Part shown: one piece after another, positions 42,226 through 53,036 of the stretch | Layout of the letters: the number at the start of each line of letters is the position of its first letter | Numbering within the stretch: position 1 is the first letter of the stretch | Assembly (NCBI RefSeq): GCF_001650735.1 | Contig: NZ_LXVY01000005.1 | Coordinates: 181,828-245,827, forward strand | Reading direction: 5' to 3' | Length of the DNA stretch: 64,000 nucleotides | Origin: Sphingomonas sp. TDK1 | GTDB taxonomy: Bacteria; Pseudomonadota; Alphaproteobacteria; Sphingomonadales; Sphingomonadaceae | Made by a program: the position numbers and the translations under genes | Notes under the pieces: generated by a model | What the model was told of the DNA's origin: nothing | Database searches by the model: none | The model's input: only the letters and a program-made list of their open reading frames with translations

Positions 42226-43824
42226 ATGCAGCAGCACGACGACACGCTCGCCATCTTCCGCACCTGCGGCCGCAAAAATATCGCACAAGACTCCGAGCGC
42301 GACTGCGATTATCCGGCCGGCCCCGTGGATCGTTCGACATCTGCACTTCCGCCGCGCGAGGGTGGCGCGTGGCACCGGATGGCCTGCGCCCTGCTGCTGT
42401 TCGTGCTGGTGGCGATCGCGCTGCGAGCACATGATTTCGGTAACCCCGTCATCCATGTCGACGAGCAATATTATCTCCTCGTCGGTGACCGCATGCTGCA
42501 CGGCGCGCTGCCCTATGTCGATTTCTGGGATCGCAAGCCGCTCGGGCTGTTTTTGCTGTTCGCAGGCATGCGGCTGCTGCCGGGCGACGGCATCCTTGCC
42601 TATCAGCTCAGCGCCACCCTTTTCGCCGCGCTTACCGCCGGGCTGATCGCGCTCTCGGCGCGGCGGCTGGGGGCGAGCCGGATCGGGGTGATTGCGGGCG
42701 GATGCGCCTATCTGCTCTGGCTCGGCTATCTCAGCGGGCGCGGCGGTCAGTCGCCGGTCTTCTACAATCTGTTCATGGCAGCGGCCGGCTGGCTGACGCT
42801 GCGCCTGCCTGCCCTGGCAGCAGCACGCAACGGCCGGGCGATCGTACTGCAGGGCGCCGCAGCCTGCCTGCTTGCGGGGCTGGCGATCCAGACGAAATAC
42901 ACGCCCGTCGTCGAAGGAGCCTTCTTCGGCTTGGCGCACCTCTGGTATCTACAACGCGCCGAGACCAAGACTCCGCAACTCGCCGGTGCAGCCCTGCTGT
43001 GGGCGCTGCTTGGGCTCACCCCCACGCTTGCCGCGATCGCCTGGTACCACGCGCAGGGACCGGCAGCGTTCGCCAGCTTCTGGTTCTCCAACTTCGCGTC
43101 CGTCGCGCTGCGCCGCGGCTATCCCGCTGCGAAGATTGCCGGACGGCTCGCCGGGACGACGGCGCAGCTCTCGCCCTTCCTGGTCTGCGCCGCGCTCAGT
43201 TGGCGATGGCACCCCCGCGAGCGCCGTGCGGAACTTCGGGTTGCGTTCGGCTGGCTGGCCGCGGCGCTGATCGGCTTCGCGATGATTGGCGCCTTCTTCG
43301 ACCACTATGCCCTCCCCCTGTTGGTACCGTTCGCCATCGTCGCCGCGCCGGCGCTGGGCCGTTCGCGGCAGACATTGGCGGCGAGTGCGCTGGCCGCTGC
43401 GCTTCTTTTCATCGTCCACGGGAACATCGAGCCCGATGATCGCGCCACCGCGCGCGCCGCCACCCGCATCCTAGCCGCCCATGCCGGCCATGTCGGCCAG
43501 GGCTGTCCCTATGTCTTTGCCGGCGACTCGGTCCTCTACCTGCTTGCGCATGCATGCGTACCGACCGCCTATGCCTTTCCCTCGACGCTCGCCTACGAGG
43601 CAGAGCAAGGCGCGACCGGGATCGACGAAGCCGCCGAGGTCCGTCGCATCATGGCAACCCGCCCGCCGGTGGTGGTGACGATGGCCCCGCCGCTGGCCCC
43701 GTGGAACCCCCACAGCCTGGCCGTGATGGCGCCGCTGCTCGCCCGCGACTATCGCCTGGCGCTGAACGCGCCGCGCGAGGAGAGCCATCTGCTCGTCTAT
43801 GTCCGGCGCGATCTGGCGCGCTAG
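42226..43824 (+). CDS. ArnT-like (GT83/PMT-type) membrane glycosyltransferase
   Basis: A 532-residue inner-membrane enzyme using a polyprenyl-phosphate sugar donor. After a hydrophilic start of about 50 residues come about ten membrane helices. The acidic catalytic loop between helices 1 and 2 is HDFGNPVIHVDEQYYLLVGDRMLHGALPYVDFWDRKPLGLFLLF, with the family's DE and WDRKP motifs. A C-terminal periplasmic domain follows (GCPYVFAGDSVLYLLAHACVPTAYAFPST). The ATG at 42226 lacks a good ribosome-binding site and an internal start near residue 48 is possible. Divergent from GT2 and the deacetylase, perhaps one envelope-modification module. Confidence 0.82.
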   Translation: MQQHDDTLAIFRTCGRKNIAQDSERDCDYPAGPVDRSTSALPPREGGAWHRMACALLLFVLVAIALRAHDFGNPVIHVDEQYYLLVGDRMLHGALPYVDFWDRKPLGLFLLFAGMRLLPGDGILAYQLSATLFAALTAGLIALSARRLGASRIGVIAGGCAYLLWLGYLSGRGGQSPVFYNLFMAAAGWLTLRLPALAAARNGRAIVLQGAAACLLAGLAIQTKYTPVVEGAFFGLAHLWYLQRAETKTPQLAGAALLWALLGLTPTLAAIAWYHAQGPAAFASFWFSNFASVALRRGYPAAKIAGRLAGTTAQLSPFLVCAALSWRWHPRERRAELRVAFGWLAAALIGFAMIGAFFDHYALPLLVPFAIVAAPALGRSRQTLAASALAAALLFIVHGNIEPDDRATARAATRILAAHAGHVGQGCPYVFAGDSVLYLLAHACVPTAYAFPSTLAYEAEQGATGIDEAAEVRRIMATRPPVVVTMAPPLAPWNPHSLAVMAPLLARDYRLALNAPREESHLLVYVRRDLAR

Positions 43825-43885
43825 GGGTTTACACGAGGGCCTCGCTTCGGCTTGGTGCCGCCGACGTGCAAGAGAAGGGTTCCCG

Positions 43886-44713
43886 ATGAAGCGCATCCTG
43901 TTGGTGGTCTTGGCCGCGGTCGTGCTGGTCGGAGGCGCCGCCTTCGCCTTCACCCGGATCAAGCCGAGCGGCATTCCCGTGGTCCGCGCCGTCGCCGTCG
44001 CGACGCTGCCGCACGATACCGGCTCGTTCACCGAAGGTCTCTTTTTCGATCACGGCGCGATGTACGAAAGCACGGGCCAGATCGGCGAGTCCGTCATCCG
44101 CAAGGTCGATCCCGCCAGTGGCAAGGTGGAGCAGGAAACCTCGCTTCCGGCACCCTATTTCGGCGAAGGCATCGTGGCGTGGGGCGACAAGCTCTATCAG
44201 CTCACCTGGCAGGACAAGACCGGCTTCATCTACGGCCTCGACAAGTTCGAACCGCGCGGCACCTTTTCCTACACCGGCGAGGGCTGGAGCCTGACGCGCA
44301 ACGACAAGGCGATCATCATGAGCGACGGCACCCCGGTGCTGCGCTTCCTCGATCCGAACTCGATGCAGGTCACCTCCACGCTGCGCGTAACCGCCAATGG
44401 CTGCCCCGTCGCCAATCTGAATGAGCTCGAATGGGTCGACGGGCAGATCTACGCCAATATCTGGCAGACCAACCTGATCGCCAAGATCGATCCCGCCAGC
44501 GGCAAGGTCACCGGCTTCCTCGACGTGAGCGACCTTGGCCCGAAGGATCGCGGCACCGACAATGTCGCCAACGGTATCGCCTATGACGCATCGACGAAGC
44601 GCCTGTTCGTCACAGGCAAGCGCTGGCCGCAGCTGTACCAGGTGAAGGAAGGCGATGCCGTCGCCAAATCGTCCGAGGCGGCGAAGCTGACGAGCTGCAA
44701 CCAGCAGCAATAA
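43886..44713 (+). CDS. Glutaminyl-peptide cyclotransferase (bacterial type)
   Basis: A 275-residue exported five-bladed propeller enzyme that converts N-terminal glutamine to pyroglutamate. Signal/anchor is KRILLVVLAAVVLVGGAAFAF. Family motifs are LPHDTGSFTEGLFFDHGAMYESTGQIGES, YFGEGIVAWGDKLYQLTWQDKTGF, GEGWSLTRNDKAIIMSDGTPVLRFLDP and LNELEWVDGQIYANIWQTNLIAKIDPASG, then ANGIAYDASTKRLFVTGKRWPQLYQV. AGAGAAGGG precedes the ATG. Usually acts on exported proteins. Confidence 0.92.
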   Translation: MKRILLVVLAAVVLVGGAAFAFTRIKPSGIPVVRAVAVATLPHDTGSFTEGLFFDHGAMYESTGQIGESVIRKVDPASGKVEQETSLPAPYFGEGIVAWGDKLYQLTWQDKTGFIYGLDKFEPRGTFSYTGEGWSLTRNDKAIIMSDGTPVLRFLDPNSMQVTSTLRVTANGCPVANLNELEWVDGQIYANIWQTNLIAKIDPASGKVTGFLDVSDLGPKDRGTDNVANGIAYDASTKRLFVTGKRWPQLYQVKEGDAVAKSSEAAKLTSCNQQQ

Positions 44714-44787
44714 GCGGCTGCCGCGGGACCTTGCCCCCTTCCCCGGGCCCGCTATCACCGGCGGGCCTAGAACAAAGGGGAGGATCC

Positions 44788-46206
44788 ATGGCCAGTCTGT
44801 TCCGTCTGAAACCCATCATTGCCGCGGAGGACCAGCCGCACGCGCACCGTCTGGCGCGTACGCTCGGCTGGTATCATCTGGTGGCGCTGGGGGTCGGCGC
44901 GATCGTCGGGACCGGCATCCTCACCCTGATCGGCGTCGGCGCCGACCGCGCCGGGCCTGCCGTGATTCTCTCGTTCGTCGTGGCGGGTGCGATCTGCGCC
45001 TGCGCCGCGCTCGCCTATGCCGAACTCGCGACGAGCATCCCGACCTCGGGCAGCGCCTATACCTACAGCTATGTCGCGCTGGGCGAGGTCGTCGCATGGG
45101 TGGTCGGCTGGAGCCTGCTCGCCGAATATACGCTGGTCGTCGCCACCGTCGCGGTCGGCTGGTCGGGCTATGCCACACCGTTTCTTCTTGGCCTGGGCGT
45201 GCCGGCCGAGCTGACCCATGGTCCCCAGATGACCGCGGGGCATGTCGCTGCCTGGGGCGTCAACGTGCCGGCACTGTTCGTCGTATGGCTGGTCGCCGGG
45301 TTGCTGATCCTCGGCACGAAGGAAAGCGCGACGTTCAATGCGATCCTAGTGGTCGTCAAGCTCATAGCGCTGGCGGTGTTCGTCGCCGTCGCGATGCCGC
45401 ATTTCGATGCTGCCAATTTTGATCCCTTCGCCCCTTTCGGCTATTTCAAGCAGTCCAGCGATGGCGCCGAACGGGGCATGATGGCGGCGGCAGCGATCAT
45501 CTTCTTCGCCTTTTACGGCTTCGACGCGATCTCCACCGCCGCCGAAGAAGCCAAGAATCCCGGCCGCGACCTGGCGATCGGCATCGTCGGATCGATGGTG
45601 GTGTGCGTCGCCATCTACATGATCGTCGCACTCGCCGCCGTTGGCGCACTCCATTACACCCGCTTCGCCGCCAGCCCCGAACCGCTGGCGCTGATCCTGC
45701 GCGAGATCGGCCAGCCCGGCGTCGCCAAATTCCTCGCGCTGAGCGCCGTCGTTGCGCTCCCCACCGTGATTCTCGGCTTCCTTTTCGGCCAGAGTCGCAT
45801 CTTCTTCGTGATGGCCCGCGACGGGCTGCTGCCCAAGAGCCTCGCCAAGGTCTCGCGCCGCGGTTCGCCGGTGCGGATCACGGTGTTCACCGCGGCCATC
45901 GTCAGCTTCTTCGCCGCCTTCCTGCCGATCGACGAGATCGCCGCCCTCGCCAATGCCGGAACGCTGACCGCCTTTGCCGCGGTCGGCCTCTGCCTGCTGG
46001 TACTGCGCCGCCGCGCGCCGGACCTCGCCCGCCCGTTCCGCACCCCCGGCGCCTGGGTGGTGGGCCTTGGCGCGATCTTCGGCTGTCTCTACCTCTTCGT
46101 CAGCTTGCCGACCAAAACGCAACTCTGGTTCGGCTGCTGGAACCTCTTGGGTCTCGTCGTCTATTTCGCCTATGCCCGCCGCAACGCAGCAAAGGGTGAC
46201 GCATGA
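44788..46206 (+). CDS. Amino-acid permease (APC superfamily, cationic transporter group)
   Basis: A 472-residue inner-membrane transporter with 12 hydrophobic segments. The unwound helix 1 motif is VALGVGAIVGTGILTLIGVGADRAGPAVILSF, with ALAYAELATSIPTSGSAYTYSY in helix 3 and FFAFYGFDAISTAAEEAKNPGRDLAIGIVGS in the CAT-type helix 6-7. GGGGAGG precedes the ATG at 44788. Substrates of this group include arginine, lysine and others. It overlaps MTA phosphorylase by 4 nt (ATGA), so it may serve methionine or polyamine metabolism, which is inferred from position only. Confidence 0.9.
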   Translation: MASLFRLKPIIAAEDQPHAHRLARTLGWYHLVALGVGAIVGTGILTLIGVGADRAGPAVILSFVVAGAICACAALAYAELATSIPTSGSAYTYSYVALGEVVAWVVGWSLLAEYTLVVATVAVGWSGYATPFLLGLGVPAELTHGPQMTAGHVAAWGVNVPALFVVWLVAGLLILGTKESATFNAILVVVKLIALAVFVAVAMPHFDAANFDPFAPFGYFKQSSDGAERGMMAAAAIIFFAFYGFDAISTAAEEAKNPGRDLAIGIVGSMVVCVAIYMIVALAAVGALHYTRFAASPEPLALILREIGQPGVAKFLALSAVVALPTVILGFLFGQSRIFFVMARDGLLPKSLAKVSRRGSPVRITVFTAAIVSFFAAFLPIDEIAALANAGTLTAFAAVGLCLLVLRRRAPDLARPFRTPGAWVVGLGAIFGCLYLFVSLPTKTQLWFGCWNLLGLVVYFAYARRNAAKGDA

Positions 46207-47069
46207 GCGGTTGGACGATCGGAATCATCGGCGGTTCGGGCCTGTACGATGTCGAAGGCATTGAGGGCGGCCAATGGGTGGACGTGGCGAGCCCATGGGG
46301 CCAGGCGTCGGATGCCTGTTTCGTCGGCCATGTCGGCCATGTGAAGGTGGCGTTCCTGCCGCGCCACGGTCGGGGCCACCGCATCAGCCCCTCGGACCTC
46401 AACGTCCGCGCCAATATCGACGTGTTGAAGCGCCTCGGCGTCACCGACGTGCTCGCCGTATCCTCGGTCGGCTCGCTGGCCGAGGAGCGTGCGCCGGGCA
46501 CCTTCACCATCGCCGACCAGTTCATCGATCGCACCAAGGGCCGCACGCCCAGCTTCTTCGGCACCGGCATGGTCGCGCATGTGTCGATGGCGGATCCGGT
46601 ATGCCCGCGCCTTTCCTCGCTGGCAGCCGACGCCGCACGGGCGGCGGGCGCCGTGACGCATGTCGGCGGCACCTATCTCGCGATGGAAGGGCCACAATTC
46701 TCAACCCGCGCCGAGAGCAACCTCTATCGCAGCTGGGGCTGCGACATCATCGGCATGACGGCGATGCCGGAGGCCAAGCTCGCCCGCGAGGCCGAGCTTC
46801 CCTATGCCCTGGTCGGCATGGTCACCGATTATGACTGCTGGCGCGAAGGCGAGGAGGCAGTCGACGTGGCGCAAGTGATCGCCCAGCTCTCGAACAACGC
46901 CGAAAAGGCCCGCAAGATGGTAATGCACCTGCTCCGCAACCTCCCCGCCGAACGCACGCCGAGCCCGATCGATACCTGCCTCGACATGGCGCTGATCACC
47001 GCCCCGGCCGCGCGCGATCCGGAACTGCTGGCAAAGCTCGACGCCGTCGCCGGCCGGGCGCTTCGCTGA
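46203..47069 (+). CDS. mtnP: S-methyl-5'-thioadenosine phosphorylase
   Basis: A 288-residue cytosolic enzyme that cleaves methylthioadenosine to adenine and methylthioribose-1-phosphate (methionine salvage, polyamine by-product recycling). Family signatures are IGIIGGSGLYDVEGIEGG, FLPRHGRGHRISPSDLNVRAN, AVSSVGSLAEERAPGTF, GGTYLAMEGPQFSTRAESNLYRSWGCDIIGMTAMPEAKLAREAELPY and MVTDYDCW. It overlaps the permease gene (ATGA) and its TGA overlaps the next ATG by one base (TGATG). Confidence 0.95.
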   Translation: MSGWTIGIIGGSGLYDVEGIEGGQWVDVASPWGQASDACFVGHVGHVKVAFLPRHGRGHRISPSDLNVRANIDVLKRLGVTDVLAVSSVGSLAEERAPGTFTIADQFIDRTKGRTPSFFGTGMVAHVSMADPVCPRLSSLAADAARAAGAVTHVGGTYLAMEGPQFSTRAESNLYRSWGCDIIGMTAMPEAKLAREAELPYALVGMVTDYDCWREGEEAVDVAQVIAQLSNNAEKARKMVMHLLRNLPAERTPSPIDTCLDMALITAPAARDPELLAKLDAVAGRALR

Positions 47070-47551
47070 TGGCGCGGCATCTTCTCGCCGCGGCGGCACT
47101 GCTCGCCGCCGCACCACCGGCGCTGGCGCAGGAAGCCCCGATCGATCGATCGCAGGATCTGCGCTGGCTGAGCGCCCAGTCGCTCGCGCTGGCCAGCCGC
47201 AGTTCCGCCCAGGGCTGGCGCGTGCTGGAGGGCGGGTTGCGCTGGCGGCGGGTGAAGGGCGACGGTTCCGGCCGGCATCCCGCAGTCAGCGATATGGTGA
47301 CGCTGCATTATGCCGGCACCTTCGTCGACGGGAGCGAATTCGACAGCTCCTATGGCGGTCCGCCCGCGCGCTTCCCTCTCGATCGGCTGATCCGCGCCTG
47401 GCAGATCGCGGTGCCGCTGATGGGCGTCGGCGACACCGTCGAGATCGCGGTACCTGCCGAGCTCGGCTATGGCTTTCGCGGCAAGGGCCCCATTCCGGGC
47501 GGCGCCACGCTGCTGTTCAAGATCGAGCTGCTGGGCATCGGCGACAGCTGA
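47069..47551 (+). CDS. FKBP-type peptidyl-prolyl cis-trans isomerase
   Basis: A 160-residue periplasmic isomerase. A signal peptide (MARHLLAAAALLAAAPPALAQ) is followed by a short helical segment and the FKBP domain: LRWRRVKGDGSGRHPAVSDMVTLHYAGTFVDGSEFDSSY, PARFPLDRLIRAWQIAVPLMGVGDTVEIAVPAELGYGFRG and GPIPGGATLLFKIELLGI. The usual active-site residues (Tyr, Phe-Asp, Trp) are present. It is last in the permease-mtnP-FKBP operon and is followed by a strong terminator. Confidence 0.93.
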   Translation: MARHLLAAAALLAAAPPALAQEAPIDRSQDLRWLSAQSLALASRSSAQGWRVLEGGLRWRRVKGDGSGRHPAVSDMVTLHYAGTFVDGSEFDSSYGGPPARFPLDRLIRAWQIAVPLMGVGDTVEIAVPAELGYGFRGKGPIPGGATLLFKIELLGIGDS

Positions 47552-47560
47552 TACGAAAAC

Positions 47561-47587
47561 GGCCCCGCTCCGGATCGGAGCGGGGCC
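47561..47587. terminator. Bidirectional intrinsic terminator
   Basis: A perfect 12-bp stem, GGCCCCGCTCCG (47561-47572) and CGGAGCGGGGCC (47576-47587), with a 3-nt loop. It is followed by GCGTTTCT on the plus strand, and AAAAC flanks it on the left, giving GTTTT for leftward transcription. It lies between the FKBP gene and the converging metalloprotease gene. Confidence 0.85.
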
Positions 47588-47613
47588 GCGTTTCTGCGCC
47601 ATAAGGCGATCGA

Positions 47614-48795
47614 TCAGGCGAACCGGACCTGCGTCTTGCGGTTGCGATAGCGCATCGCGCCACCGATCGCGCCGAAGCCCAGGATCAGCATCGTCCAGCT
47701 TTCCGGCTCCGGCACGGCATTGCCGGCCGCAACCCAGGCCTTGAACACATCGGCGGTCGTGGCCTTGTACCCGCCATTGGCGAGCACATCGATCTTGGTG
47801 TTCCAGCCGATCGCGTCGAACAGTGCGAGGTCGGCCGCCGTCACCTCGTCCATGAGCCCGCCGCAGGTATAGGGGTTCATCACGCCCACGAAGTTGCTGC
47901 AGGTGTTGTTGGCCTTCCAGTGCGAGGCCTGCCAGCCGTCACCGTAATTCTCGCCGGTCGAGAAATAGGCGTCGCCCTGGAACGGCGTCGCGCCGCCATC
48001 GATCGAGAAATAGGACGGCTGGTTGAAGGCCCAGTTCAGCGAACCGTCGCCGCTGTAGCGGAACATGTCGGCGGCATAGGCCCACCAGTCGCCGTTGGTC
48101 TTGAAGCCGGAGCCGACCGAATAGTCGAAATCGTCCGCGCCGCTCAGGAAGCCGAGCGCATGGCCCATCTCGTGGATCGCCACGCCGATGAAGTCGACCG
48201 TGCCCTTCTGGATGCCGTTGGTCGGATCGAAGTCAAAGGCATAGGTGCTGGAGAACTGGATCTGTGCGTCCACCGCCGCACCCTGGCCACCGAGCGCCTT
48301 GAGGTTGGCGGAGCTGAGCGCCATCGTGCTGCTCAGGTTGGTGCCGTCCGGCGCGAGGCGGACGCCGTTTGCCGCAATACCGTCCTTGGTCAGCGGATTG
48401 GCGTAGGCCGGCACGATCGCGGTGACGCTGCCCTTGGCGCTGAGCGGCGCGAGATGCGCGAGCGCAACGGCGTCCAGCGCCGACGTGCCGGTCGCAGCCA
48501 GCGCGTTATAATAGGCGCCGATCGGCACATAGGTGGCGAGCGCGGAACGCGTGCCGCCGAGGATGTTCGGGCCCAGCGGCGCGAAGCCGACATTGAAGGT
48601 CAGCGAGACGTCGTTGGTGAGAACGCTTTCCCAATAGCTGGCGGCAATCTTGAAGCCGAGTTCCGCCTTGCTGCCCTTCACGCCGCCGATGTCGTTGAGC
48701 GTGATCGTCGGTTTGGCCGAAGCCGGCGCCGCCGCCGTGATCGCAAGGCCGAGCGCCGCCGTGGTCGCCAGCAGCGACTGTACCATCTTCTTCAT
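47614..48795 (-). CDS. PEP-CTERM-anchored metalloprotease (NF038122-like)
   Basis: A 393-residue exported protein. A signal peptide (LLATTAALGLAITAAAPASA) precedes a zinc-protease core with His208-Glu209 and His212 in AIHEMGHALGFLSG, plus a C-terminal sorting signal VPEPESWTMLILGFGAIGGAMRYRNR (PEPxxW, helix, basic end). A PEP-CTERM signal normally routes the protein through exosortase for surface anchoring or release. The third zinc ligand is not obvious after HEMGH. GGGGGTCTGG precedes the ATG. No exosortase or polysaccharide genes lie nearby. Confidence 0.85.
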   Translation of the reverse strand: MKKMVQSLLATTAALGLAITAAAPASAKPTITLNDIGGVKGSKAELGFKIAASYWESVLTNDVSLTFNVGFAPLGPNILGGTRSALATYVPIGAYYNALAATGTSALDAVALAHLAPLSAKGSVTAIVPAYANPLTKDGIAANGVRLAPDGTNLSSTMALSSANLKALGGQGAAVDAQIQFSSTYAFDFDPTNGIQKGTVDFIGVAIHEMGHALGFLSGADDFDYSVGSGFKTNGDWWAYAADMFRYSGDGSLNWAFNQPSYFSIDGGATPFQGDAYFSTGENYGDGWQASHWKANNTCSNFVGVMNPYTCGGLMDEVTAADLALFDAIGWNTKIDVLANGGYKATTADVFKAWVAAGNAVPEPESWTMLILGFGAIGGAMRYRNRKTQVRFA

Positions 48796-48850
48796 CCAGA
48801 CCCCCTTTAAGTCCTGAGCGATGATTCCTCGGTGCTCCCCAGAATCCGGA

Positions 48851-48866
48851 GTAACCGATTGTTAAC
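48851..48866 (-). promoter_or_regulatory. Candidate CtrA-type site upstream of the metalloprotease
   Basis: GTAA (48851-48854), seven bases, TTAAC (48862-48866). This matches the alphaproteobacterial CtrA consensus TTAA-N7-TTAAC in all but one base. It lies 56-71 bp upstream of the metalloprotease start on its strand. Such sites are rare in GC-rich DNA, but a single near match is weak evidence. Confidence 0.35.
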
Positions 48867-48953
48867 CAGGGTGACCGAGCCGGGGGGAGGCGGTCAAGCT
48901 TCAAATGTCACGAAAAAGCAAAATTTTGAAATAGTGTGTCGTCGACGCCCATC

Positions 48954-48988
48954 GCGCTGCAGCACCCATTCCTTTGCGTTGCAGCACC
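48954..48988. repeat. Two 13-bp direct repeats with 22-bp spacing
   Basis: GCGCTGCAGCACC (48954-48966) and GCGTTGCAGCACC (48976-48988) differ at one base and repeat after 22 bp, about two helical turns, as expected for adjacent regulator sites on one DNA face. A perfect palindrome CAAAATTTTG lies at 48919-48928. Both are in the 272-bp gap between acnA and the metalloprotease. Confidence 0.45.
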
Positions 48989-49013
48989 GTACGTTAGCGC
49001 GACTTTCAGGCAT

Positions 49014-49046
49014 AAAAAAACCGGCGCCTCCTTTCGAAGGCGCCGG
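49014..49046 (-). terminator. Intrinsic terminator of acnA
   Basis: On the minus strand a CCGGCGCCT / AGGCGCCGG stem (arms at 49021-49029 and 49038-49046) is followed by seven T residues (49014-49020 read in reverse). It lies 21 bp beyond the aconitase stop. Confidence 0.88.
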
Positions 49047-49067
49047 CTTCCTTGTTTCCGGAACGGG

Positions 49068-51740
<2,673 letters not shown>

Positions 51741-52201
51741 GAGGCGCGGGGTCCTTTCCCTGATCTGGTCCGCCGGGCGCTCGGTGGACGCAGCCCATTA
51801 TAGGCCGCGCGGGCGCACCGTCGGGGTGCTGCGAATGCGAAGATTCGCGAGGGGCCTTAGCGCGGTGCGGCGGGGAGGGAAAGGGGACGTTGGTAGGGGA
51901 GCGGGTGGTGGTAGCGGTAACCCTTTTCGCAGTCGAGGCACAGGGAGCTCGCTCGCTAATGCCCAATCGTCACCGATTAGGCTCCTTTCACCTCGAACTT
52001 AAAGCCGTCGTCTCACCATAGGATTGCCATCGACAGCAACTGAGAATGGTCCGCCAGCTGGATTACTTCACCGGGCAACCCGACATTGCGACAGCAGAAT
52101 TCGGCCTTATGCCCCAACGCTGATCGACAGCCATGAATCGACTTGTGATTTTAGGAAACCGGCCCGATCTCTAAATCGGAACTCGGCATAAAGGTTCAAG
52201 C
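51741..52201. other. 460-bp intergenic region entering a low-GC patch
   Basis: The left half is GC-rich and should carry the acnA promoter. From about 51960 the composition drops. Visible here are ATCGACAGC repeated at 52029-52037 and 52123-52131, a dyad CCGAT (52164-52168) and ATCGG (52175-52179) just before the DUF3800 gene, and a 25-codon open stretch (52046-52123, MVRQLDYFTGQPDIATAEF...) that looks like a degraded gene piece. No tRNA or insertion-sequence end is apparent. Confidence 0.5.
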
Positions 52202-52969
52202 ATGCTGACCATTTACCTAGACGACAGCGACGCCGACACAGGCGCCGTCCTAACTATCGCCGGCTATCTGGCCGAGCAAGAAGCTTGGAAACGCTTCGAA
52301 TCAGAAGCTGAGGCAATATGCCAGCAGTTTGGCGTCAATGTGATCCACTGCACGGAATTTGAAAAGAACAAGGGGTGCTTTGCGGGATGGTCAGTTCCTA
52401 AACGGACTGGTTTTTTGCTTGCAATCCGCGACGCGATGTTAGGAAACGTGATCTGCGGGATCAGCCGCTCGATGCCTAAAGATTACTACAAAGCTCGCAA
52501 AGCCCAACTGAGACTCAATCCTCAGATTGGTGCATATGGCTTCAGCTTTGGCACCATTGTTCACACACTATGCCACGGCAATGAGGTTGGACTGATGGAG
52601 CGTGTTGCAGCGGAAGGCGTAGCCTACAAGGTCGAGACAGGTCACAAGAACAACCCCGAACTCGCATCCTATATCCAGGGAGAAATAGAATGCGGCAACA
52701 TACATGAATCTACAACGATAGAGTTTGTGGAAAAGACCAGCTGCCGCGCGATACAAATATCCGACCTATATGCATTTTACTCACGTAGAAGCGCTAATAA
52801 ATGGTATAAATCAAAGGGCCGACTCACCTATTTTCCAGACATGATCGGGTTGCATTTTCAGCCACTCATCCCCCACTTCAACGGGATCGTGGAAGAGCCA
52901 TATGTCAGTGCGACGAACCTCCGCACTGGAGACGAGTTCCAAATTAAGGGCCTAGTCACGGAGCTCTAG
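52202..52969 (+). CDS. DUF3800 domain protein, probably horizontally acquired
   Basis: A 255-residue soluble protein. The N-terminal MLTIYLDDSD matches the acidic YxDxS motif that opens DUF3800 proteins, and VIHCTEFEKNKG, VEKTSCRAIQISDLYAFYSRR (a QxADL-like segment) fit the later conserved acidic/helical motifs of this RNase H-like family. Function is unknown; family members are often carried on mobile elements. Composition is very different from neighbours: my counts for single 60-base lines are 31/60 G+C at 52261 and 23/60 at 52681, against 44/60 at 53461. It is a single-gene island between acnA and kynA. Confidence 0.85.
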   Translation: MLTIYLDDSDADTGAVLTIAGYLAEQEAWKRFESEAEAICQQFGVNVIHCTEFEKNKGCFAGWSVPKRTGFLLAIRDAMLGNVICGISRSMPKDYYKARKAQLRLNPQIGAYGFSFGTIVHTLCHGNEVGLMERVAAEGVAYKVETGHKNNPELASYIQGEIECGNIHESTTIEFVEKTSCRAIQISDLYAFYSRRSANKWYKSKGRLTYFPDMIGLHFQPLIPHFNGIVEEPYVSATNLRTGDEFQIKGLVTEL

Positions 52970-53036
52970 AGCTGTCAGCAAGTTAGTTACGCCCCACCCC
53001 ATTGCCGTTTCCCGCCCCGCTGCTAGCGTCGCGCCC

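Noticed and set aside
52046..52123. 25-codon open stretch upstream of the DUF3800 gene as a gene
   Set aside because: Too short and without a ribosome-binding site; kept only as a possible degraded fragment.
52568..52756. Open frame antisense to the DUF3800 gene
   Set aside because: Lacks start signals and lies wholly inside a convincing gene.
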